This document shows, in pieces, positions 7,312-12,389 of a stretch of DNA of 12,389 nt. Origin of the DNA: an uncultured Eubacteriales bacterium. GTDB lineage: Bacteria; Bacillota; Clostridia; Oscillospirales; CAG-382. The stretch spans positions 1 through 12,389 of the forward strand of contig URVJ01000030.1 of the NCBI GenBank assembly GCA_900551295.1, read 5' to 3'. The position numbers and the translations under genes were made by a program. Within the stretch, counting starts at the first letter, position 1. Every line of letters starts with the position of its first letter. The notes under the pieces were generated by a model that had not been told where the DNA came from, ran no database searches, and saw only the letters and a program-made list of their open reading frames with translations.

Positions 7312-7333
7312 GCTTTCTTTTTAAAAAGAAAGC
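7312..7333. repeat. Perfect 22-bp palindrome
   Basis: GCTTTCTTTTT is followed immediately by its exact reverse complement AAAAAGAAAGC, with no spacer. Its right end overlaps the last unit of the tandem repeat array. It may be a protein-binding dyad, a weak hairpin, or the end of a small repeated element. Confidence 0.7.
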
Positions 7334-7395
7334 GCGTACCCCAAGCGCGTACCCCAAGCGCGTATTCCAAGCGCGTATTCCTCGTACCCCTCGTA
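7332..7395 (-). repeat. Mixed 9-bp/13-bp tandem repeat just after the SLH gene
   Basis: Read leftward from the SLH stop, the units are TACGAGGGG (7395-7387), TACGAGGAA (7386-7378), TACGCGCTTGGAA (7377-7365), TACGCGCTTGGGG (7364-7352), TACGCGCTTGGGG (7351-7339) and a partial TACGCGC (7338-7332) that merges into the 22-bp palindrome. All share TACG at the start and GG plus two purines at the end; the 13-bp form has CGCTT in place of A. There are no spacers between units, so it is not a CRISPR array. Confidence 0.85.
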
Positions 7396-7399
7396 CTCA

Positions 7400-9346
7400 T
7401 TATTTACCGAGAGCAGCAGAGAGAACGTCGTAATAATAGGGAGAGGATTCAGAAACATCGGAGAAAGGCTGACCGTTCCAAGAGACATACTTATCAATTT
7501 CAGCCTTATCGGGTTCAATACCGAGAGCGGCATTAAGCATAGAAACAGCCTCTTTGCGGAGAAGTTTATCATCGGGACGGAAAGAGCCGTCGCTTTCGGG
7601 CGATACGACGTTATAATCAAAGAGTGCGTTTATGCTGTCGGCTGCCCAGTGCTCCGAAATATCGTTGAAATTATCATTCTGCGAAGTTCTCTTATATCCG
7701 AACACACGGCAGAGGATTGCAGCAAATTCAGCGCGCGTAACATTGCGTTCGGGACGGAAAGTACCGTCGGAATATCCCGTTATAAATCCGTTCTGTATGC
7801 AGCAGCCGACATAGTTTGTAAACCACGCGCTTTGCGCACAGTCGGAAAAATCGGTGTTGTAAGTTTCATCAGCGTTGTAAACTCCCGATATGCGTGCGAT
7901 AAGCGCCGCAGTTTCGGCACGGGTTATAACTCCGTCAGGCTTAAACGTTCCGTCGGAATATCCGGTCATATACGCGCCTGCACTCTTTCTCGAATATACG
8001 GCGTAAAATGTTTCATCTGAATATATTCTGATTTTTGACACATCGGTGACGGTTTTTCCGTCAACAGACCAGCCGTCAAATTTCATTCCGACAACCGGAA
8101 CAACATCTGGCAGCTTTACCGCGGTCTTTCCGAAAACTACCTTCTCGGTATCAAAACCGTATAAAAATCCGTTCTTTACGTCATACTTTACTTCAAAGCT
8201 TATAAGTTCCGCATCTTCGGAAATACCGAGTGTCGACGCGTCGGAATACTCGGAGTCGGTAGATGTTCCGTCCGAAAAATACGCCCTTACTCTCACTTTC
8301 ATGTCAAATCCGCCGCCAAGATCTCTTACGGTATATGAATTTGAAATCGGAGATATATCGTCTATTTCAAAAACAGTGTTTCCGTCTGTATCTGTGCCGT
8401 AAAGCTCATATCCGAGCACATCGCCGTGACCTTCGGGTGTGTTCCAGCGTATTCGCACCGAATTTTCAAACGGCGTACATACAATTCCGAAATCCGTTTT
8501 TTCGGGCAGAGTTTCACCGCTGTTTCCGTCGTCAGGTTTGCCGGTATTTTCGTCGTCCTTTGGTTCGTCGGGCTGCGACGGCTCGGACGGTTTCTGCGTT
8601 TCACCGGGATTTTCGGCATTTCCGTTCCCGTCCGGATTTTCCGGCTGATCGGGTTTATCCGTTTCGGCGGGTTTAGACGGTTCCGACGCTGTTCCTCCGT
8701 TATCCGAAAGATCGAATTCGTACTTTATATTGACGGTCATTGTGCCGTTTGACGTTGCGTACTGCTTATGTGCGGAGTTCATTGCGAGTATTCCGCTGTA
8801 CCAGTTTCCGATAGGATCGGTTATATTATTCCCGGCAAGCTTTACGGTGCCGTTCTGAATATCTGTATAAACCTTTGTGGCGGCAAGCTTAAAGTTTATC
8901 TCAGCTATAAGCACTCTGCCGGAGGAAGCGTCTATCGACTTTGAACTTTGCGGAAGATACCACGCGAAAAGCACATATCCGTCGGTCGGATTTACAAGTT
9001 TCTTCACGCCTTTTCCCATATCGGTAACAACTATTCCGCCGTGTGCCGATACTACGCTCTTCAAATACGATGTCTTGCCGTCCGCTGCCGTTGCGGGAAC
9101 ATCGTTCGGAACGGGATTTCCGCTTGTATCGGTGAGAACAAGCGTCTTGTTGTCATAAGAAAAACTGCAGAATCCTACTATTGCATCTCCGCCCGAAACA
9201 TATACGCTGAGCTTTACGGTATTATCAGCCTTACTGTATGTACATACGACGCTCTGCTGTGTCGCGGTATCGGCAAAAACCGACGCCGACATAAAAAACG
9301 CGCAGAAAATTGTAACAATCAGCAGATAGAGCTTTGTTTTTCTCAT
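7400..9346 (-). CDS. Secreted cohesin-like / Fn3 / InlB-like protein with SLH wall anchor
   Basis: A 648-aa surface protein. It has a signal peptide with cleavage after VFA (25), then a cohesin-like beta-sandwich (about 30-212: VKLSVYVSGGDAIVGFCSFSYD, later GYVLFAWY and GRVLIAEINFKL). A Pro/Glu/Lys/Asp-rich linker (216-284), an Fn3-like domain (about 286-372) and an InlB-type repeat (about 380-453, FDGWS...FYAVYSRK) follow. SLH units fill 457-648: GYSDGTFKP..ITRAE, GYSDGTFRP..VTRAE and SDGSFRPDDKLLRKE, and a terminal PFSDVSESSPYYYDV half-unit that can supply the first helix missing from unit 1. SLH units bind (usually pyruvylated) secondary wall polymers, so the N-terminal cohesin-like domain would face outward. 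GGAGG lies 5 bases before the ATG. Cohesin assignment is from pattern only; it could be another domain of that fold. No dockerin partner is visible in the window. Confidence 0.88.
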   Translation of the reverse strand: MRKTKLYLLIVTIFCAFFMSASVFADTATQQSVVCTYSKADNTVKLSVYVSGGDAIVGFCSFSYDNKTLVLTDTSGNPVPNDVPATAADGKTSYLKSVVSAHGGIVVTDMGKGVKKLVNPTDGYVLFAWYLPQSSKSIDASSGRVLIAEINFKLAATKVYTDIQNGTVKLAGNNITDPIGNWYSGILAMNSAHKQYATSNGTMTVNIKYEFDLSDNGGTASEPSKPAETDKPDQPENPDGNGNAENPGETQKPSEPSQPDEPKDDENTGKPDDGNSGETLPEKTDFGIVCTPFENSVRIRWNTPEGHGDVLGYELYGTDTDGNTVFEIDDISPISNSYTVRDLGGGFDMKVRVRAYFSDGTSTDSEYSDASTLGISEDAELISFEVKYDVKNGFLYGFDTEKVVFGKTAVKLPDVVPVVGMKFDGWSVDGKTVTDVSKIRIYSDETFYAVYSRKSAGAYMTGYSDGTFKPDGVITRAETAALIARISGVYNADETYNTDFSDCAQSAWFTNYVGCCIQNGFITGYSDGTFRPERNVTRAEFAAILCRVFGYKRTSQNDNFNDISEHWAADSINALFDYNVVSPESDGSFRPDDKLLRKEAVSMLNAALGIEPDKAEIDKYVSWNGQPFSDVSESSPYYYDVLSAALGK

Positions 9347-9388
9347 TTTATCCTCCGTTTTCCGGCTATGCCTGTCATTTACAATAAT

Positions 9389-9417
9389 ATAATATTATAT
9401 TTCAAGTTATTTTTCAA
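9389..9417 (-). promoter_or_regulatory. Sigma-A-type promoter for the SLH-protein gene
   Basis: Leftward TTGAAA (9417-9412), a 17-base spacer and TATTAT (9394-9389), about 40 bases before the start codon. The surrounding sequence is very AT-rich, so another offset is possible. Confidence 0.55.
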
Positions 9418-9430
9418 GTCATTTTTTCAA
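9400..9430 (-). repeat. Three spaced TTGAAA repeats in the divergent promoter region
   Basis: TTTCAA (TTGAAA leftward) occurs at 9400-9405, 9412-9417 and 9425-9430, with period 12-13 bases. The middle copy is the best -35 element for the SLH gene; the others flank it. They may be chance in AT-rich DNA or a direct-repeat binding site. Confidence 0.4.
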
Positions 9431-9456
9431 AATCGCGGTGTATTTACAATTTTTTC

Positions 9457-9485
9457 TTGCATATTTTATGTTTTTCTGATATTTT
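9457..9485 (+). promoter_or_regulatory. Probable promoter for the nucleotidyltransferase gene
   Basis: TTGCAT (9457-9462), a 17-base spacer and TATTTT (9480-9485) preceded by TGA, an extended -10. The expected leader of about 35 bases contains AGGA (9515-9518) 9 bases before the ATG at 9528. Hexamers are imperfect, so this is tentative. Confidence 0.4.
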
Positions 9486-9527
9486 TCACCGTCCTGCACA
9501 TAATATCGGTATAAAGGACGTGATTTA

Positions 9528-11870
9528 ATGGACGTACAGGCAATTATTTTAGCCGGCGGCTACGGAACAAGGCTTTCGCCGCTGACGGAGGAAATTCCGA
9601 AACCTCTGTTAAAGGTCTGCGGAAAGACAGTGCTTTCACGCGTATGCGAAAAGGCGTTTGAATGCGGAATAACAAATGTTACGGTAACGGCAATGTACAA
9701 ACCCGAAATGTTACGCGAACATCTCGAAAAGGAATTTCACGGTCTTGTAAACGTAGTCTGCGAAAAAGAGCCTTTGGGAACCGCCGGCGCTGTCAAAAAC
9801 GCATACGACAAAAAAAGCGGCAAAGTGCTTGTTCTCTCGGGCGACGGCATTTTTGATTTTGACTTGAACAAGCTGCTTGAATTTCACGAAAGCAAAAAAT
9901 CTCATGCCACGATTCTTGCAGCCCAAAGCGAAGAACCTCTTGAATACGGTGTCATTCTCTCCGACAAGGATTCGCGCATAACACGCTTTCTCGAAAAGCC
10001 GGCGTGGGAACAGGTCATCTCCTCTGTCGTAAACACGGGAATTTACGTACTTGACAAAGATATTATAGACAGCATTCCCGAAAACACAAAGTACGATTTT
10101 TCAAAGCAGCTTTTCCCGAAGCTTATGGATTCGGGCATTTCCCTTTACGCTTTCAGGCAGCCAAAAGGGTACTGGTGCGACATAGGCGGTCTTGACGACT
10201 ACTTTCAGTGCGTATGCGACTGCGCGTCGGGCAAAGTAAACGGTATAAGCTTTGACAGATACACCGAAAACGAACTGTATGAATCGGGCGTGGAATTTAC
10301 AAGTCCCGTATACATTTCGAGAAAGGCGCATCTCGGCAAGAATGTCAAAGTCGGCGCGAACAGCTTTATCGGCGGCGGCTGCGAAATAGGAAACAACTGC
10401 GTCGCGGAGCTTTCCGTCATAGACGAAAACTGCAAAATAGGCGACGGAACGGGAATATACTCGAGTTTATTATCCGAAAACGTCACGGTCGGCGAAAACT
10501 GCGTCATTTCCGAGGGCTGCGTTCTCGGCTGCGGCAGCAGCGTCTGCGACGGAGAAATTATACCGCGATACACAAAAATTCACTGCAAGTCAAAAATACC
10601 GGAGGACGACAATATGCTTACAAGTTTCAAAAACCGCGAGGGCGGTCTGTTCTGCGAACACGGAATAATATGCAAGGACGGCAGCTACGGTCCCGAATAC
10701 TACACGCGGCTCGGCTATGCCTTGGCAAAAACCATACAGAGCATATCCGACACGTCTTTTCCGTCAAGGCTCGGATTTATGACGGATCATTCTCTAAATT
10801 CCGCGCTTTACTCCTCTTTAATAAAATACGGTGCGATGTCGGGCGGAATACGCTGCTGCGATTACGGGAAAGGCTACGAATCGTTATCGAAATTCTGCGC
10901 CGCGTCGTCGGTCTGCGACTTTTTCATATACACGCGCTCTATGTGTTCGGGTGCTGCGGCAATTCTCACAAACGGATTATCATTACCTGTCGGCAAGGAA
11001 TTTGAGAGAAAACTTGAAAAGGAATTTTTCTCTGACAGAGATTTTTCAAAGCCGGACAACATTTACGACTGCGAAAACTTTGACGGTATGCACTTACAAT
11101 ACTACGGCGAGTTAATAAAATGTGCGAAAGAGCTTATCGGCGACGGTGATCTTTCGGGACTTGAGCTTTATATAAGCACCGACGGAGTTCCGAAAAGCAT
11201 TGCGCCGTCAAATCTGCTTATAAGCGTTTTATGCGAACTCGGCGCGAAGATAAATTCCGACAGCACCTGCGACAACAGAATCTTTATTTCGCCCGACGGC
11301 ACAAACGCATACGCGCAAAGCGGAGAGCACAGTGCGGATCACGTGCACTTAAACGCGCTTTTAATATCAAAGCTCAAGCTTGAAAAGCTTATTCTTCCCT
11401 ACCGCTGTCCCGACGTATACAAGCGCATTGCAAAGTCGCGCGGAATAAGCATACAGGGATATTCCGCCGTTGAAAACGGTGCGGATTTTGCGGCGTCAAA
11501 GCGTGACATTTTAAATGAGCTTTGGTTATTTGACGGTGTATTTGCGGCTTTATGCTATGCAATTCTTTTATACAAAGCCGGAATGGATTTTGAAAGTCTA
11601 TTTTCCGGAATACCGAATTTTTCGGTATACACCGACGAATTTATCACGGGTCACAACCGCGCAGGAATCATGGAAAAGCTTTCAAAGTTAGACAGCAGTG
11701 AGAGAGCCGGCGTCGGTCACGACGGAGTAAAGCTCATTCTTTCAAACGGCACTGTTACGGTTATTCCCGGACGTGCTGCCGGGTTCAGAATAATAAGCGA
11801 GGCGCAAAACACGGAGACGGCAAAGGAATTATGCAGGAAAATTGAGGGCATAATAGGGGAGGAAAGGTGA
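9528..11870 (+). CDS. Sugar-1-phosphate nucleotidyltransferase fused to a degenerate phosphohexomutase-like domain
   Basis: A 780-aa cytoplasmic protein in three parts. Residues 1-235 are a nucleotidyltransferase that should make an NDP-sugar (GDP-mannose or similar): GGYGTRLSPLT (10-20), IPKP (23-26), PLGTAGAV (82-89), GDGIFDFDL with metal-binding Asp106, FLEKP (154-158), NTG (169-171), WCDIGG (216-221); this half looks intact. Residues 255-350 are hexapeptide repeats forming a left-handed beta-helix. Residues 370-780 follow the phosphomannomutase/phosphoglucomutase plan, but the active-site loops are lost: no TASHNP (YTRSMCSG near 468-475), DGDxDR reads SPDGTN (588-593), ESGH reads ENGA, and the phosphate loop SGTEP reads GRAAG (748-752). 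Fusions of this layout are annotated as bifunctional ManC/ManB-type enzymes; here the mutase half is predicted inactive, perhaps regulatory. AGGA lies 9 bases before the ATG. Sugar and nucleotide are not determined. Confidence 0.9.
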   Translation: MDVQAIILAGGYGTRLSPLTEEIPKPLLKVCGKTVLSRVCEKAFECGITNVTVTAMYKPEMLREHLEKEFHGLVNVVCEKEPLGTAGAVKNAYDKKSGKVLVLSGDGIFDFDLNKLLEFHESKKSHATILAAQSEEPLEYGVILSDKDSRITRFLEKPAWEQVISSVVNTGIYVLDKDIIDSIPENTKYDFSKQLFPKLMDSGISLYAFRQPKGYWCDIGGLDDYFQCVCDCASGKVNGISFDRYTENELYESGVEFTSPVYISRKAHLGKNVKVGANSFIGGGCEIGNNCVAELSVIDENCKIGDGTGIYSSLLSENVTVGENCVISEGCVLGCGSSVCDGEIIPRYTKIHCKSKIPEDDNMLTSFKNREGGLFCEHGIICKDGSYGPEYYTRLGYALAKTIQSISDTSFPSRLGFMTDHSLNSALYSSLIKYGAMSGGIRCCDYGKGYESLSKFCAASSVCDFFIYTRSMCSGAAAILTNGLSLPVGKEFERKLEKEFFSDRDFSKPDNIYDCENFDGMHLQYYGELIKCAKELIGDGDLSGLELYISTDGVPKSIAPSNLLISVLCELGAKINSDSTCDNRIFISPDGTNAYAQSGEHSADHVHLNALLISKLKLEKLILPYRCPDVYKRIAKSRGISIQGYSAVENGADFAASKRDILNELWLFDGVFAALCYAILLYKAGMDFESLFSGIPNFSVYTDEFITGHNRAGIMEKLSKLDSSERAGVGHDGVKLILSNGTVTVIPGRAAGFRIISEAQNTETAKELCRKIEGIIGEER

Positions 11871-12389
11871 TCTTACGTTAGGCGGAGTGCTGCCTGTCTT
11901 TGGCGGAAACGGATAATTCACTTCCATGTGCAAGTCTATACTGACGCTTTTCTACGGAGAAAAGTCCTCCTACGAGGGAAAAGTCCCCTGCGAGGATAAA
12001 CCGTTCAAGGGACTACTCGCCACTTGACAATCCCCCGACGGGAGGATTTCACTCTAAAGAGCGTAAATGCCCTGAACATGACATTCTTTCCCTCCAAAAC
12101 CCTTACTCCAAACGACCACTTGTTACTACGGTGCGTCCACATAACTTACGGCAAAATCGCTTGCAGATGCTCCGCACTGCTCGATGGGGTTGGTTTCTAA
12201 GTAAATGTTTTGGCTAACACAGTTCAACTCTTATGCCTTGTCACGTTACGGTCTGCGTAAACTTAGTTTTTGGTGCAAAAAAATGCAATTTTTACGCGTT
12301 ATTACACAGTCAACAGGACTTGCCTTTACGACCAGCTCGCTTACGCGAGATGACTACGGCTGAATGTTACTTTTATGTATAGAAAAAAA
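11871..12389. other. Right-end non-coding region, possible decayed mobile element
   Basis: No frame over these 519 bases is convincing: stops interrupt all six, and no domain is recognisable. Apart from the hairpin cluster (separate entry) it shows GCGTAAA (12255-12261) facing TTTACGC (12291-12297), and a CTCGC-TTAC-GCGAG hairpin (12336-12349) some 20 bases from a GTTAC. Ends with subterminal hairpins and TTAC-like motifs recall IS200/IS605 elements, and the mostly open but broken minus-strand frames could be a rotted accessory gene, but no transposase or TnpB motif is seen. Identity unknown. No plus-strand terminator for the preceding gene was found here. Confidence 0.4.
11947..12048 (-). 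other. Cluster of hairpins, candidate structured RNA on the minus strand
   Basis: Reading leftward: AATCCTCC/GGGGGATT (12048-12029) is an 8-pair stem with a 4-base loop; TCAAG (12027-12023) can pair with CTTGA; then two similar tandem hairpins GGGGACTTTTCCC (11988-11976) and GGAGGACTTTTCTCC (11970-11956), joined by CGTA, and a CTTTTC/GAAAAG stem (11964-11947) that competes with the latter. In the first stem a U-G pair forms only in minus-strand RNA; on the plus strand it is C-A, which favours a minus-strand transcript. No promoter was identified, and no match to a known RNA class can be claimed. Confidence 0.4.

Larger units (their letters stand above)
7149..7399. other. 251-base non-coding stretch between the SLH gene and its terminator
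   Basis: No reading frame here looks like a real gene; the frames present run through repeats and hairpins and have no good ribosome site. It holds an imperfect hairpin (7216-7243), a perfect 22-bp palindrome (7312-7333) and a tandem repeat (7332-7395), listed separately. The density of inverted and direct repeats suggests either a processed 3' RNA or a small interspersed genomic element. Confidence 0.5.

Noticed and set aside
7332..7395. CRISPR array
   Set aside because: Units of 9 and 13 bp lie head to tail without spacers and no cas gene is present.
7212..7620. Minus-strand frames of 62 and 99 codons across the tandem repeat
   Set aside because: Their repeated Tyr/Gly/Arg/Trp content comes from the DNA repeat, and part overlaps the SLH gene in another frame.
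9528..11870. Calling the protein GlmU because of its nucleotidyltransferase plus beta-helix layout
   Set aside because: The long mutase-like C-terminal domain does not occur in GlmU, and the hexapeptide region is short; the layout fits the ManC/ManB-type fusions better.
11956..12048. Ordinary bidirectional terminator for the nucleotidyltransferase gene
   Set aside because: The stems lack a following T-run in the plus direction and lie 90 or more bases past the stop.

Overview
The window looks like a contig from an anaerobic, probably gut-dwelling, Gram-positive Clostridia-type bacterium (Oscillospiraceae/Ruminococcaceae-like). The pointers are strong AGGAG-type ribosome binding sites, TTGAAA-17-TATAAT promoters, a lipoprotein, an S-layer-homology (SLH) surface protein, InlB-type repeats in secreted proteins, and a UPF0371/DUF1846 gene. 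The taxonomic call is inference. No rRNA, tRNA, phage, integrase or CRISPR signal was found.

Left edge (1-1356): a GC-rich, two-gene, minus-strand operon with its own promoter. It encodes a TagA/WecG-type glycosyltransferase (cell-wall polymer linkage unit) followed, with a stop/start overlap, by flavin-dependent thymidylate synthase ThyX, which runs off the window. Base composition and codon choice drop sharply to AT-richer DNA just upstream of this promoter. That is either a transferred/rearranged block or an assembly join.

Middle (1398-7399): all genes on the minus strand and AT-richer. They are a tiny lipoprotein, a decayed (frameshifted, truncated) small membrane-protein gene, and a transcription unit of a 948-aa secreted modular protein plus an overlooked 40-codon gene ending in a terminator. 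Next come a UPF0371/DUF1846 gene with its own promoter and terminator, then about 400 bases of non-coding DNA. That stretch holds a terminator, hairpins, a perfect 22-bp palindrome and an odd mixed 9-bp/13-bp tandem repeat.

Right part (7400-11870): two divergent genes share a 181-bp promoter region. Leftward is a secreted cohesin-like/Fn3/InlB-like/SLH protein likely to sit on the cell wall. Rightward is a 780-aa sugar-1-phosphate nucleotidyltransferase with a left-handed beta-helix and a C-terminal phosphohexomutase-like domain in which all four active-site loops are replaced. The last 519 bases (11871-12389) hold no convincing gene. They carry a cluster of hairpins whose G-U pairs favour a minus-strand RNA, possibly the end of a decayed mobile element.

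Taken together the window is mainly about the cell envelope: nucleotide-sugar production, wall-polymer assembly, and proteins secreted to or held at the surface. The most interesting items are the nucleotidyltransferase/pseudo-mutase fusion, the cohesin-SLH protein, the 40-aa gene beside the secreted protein, and the structured non-coding right end.
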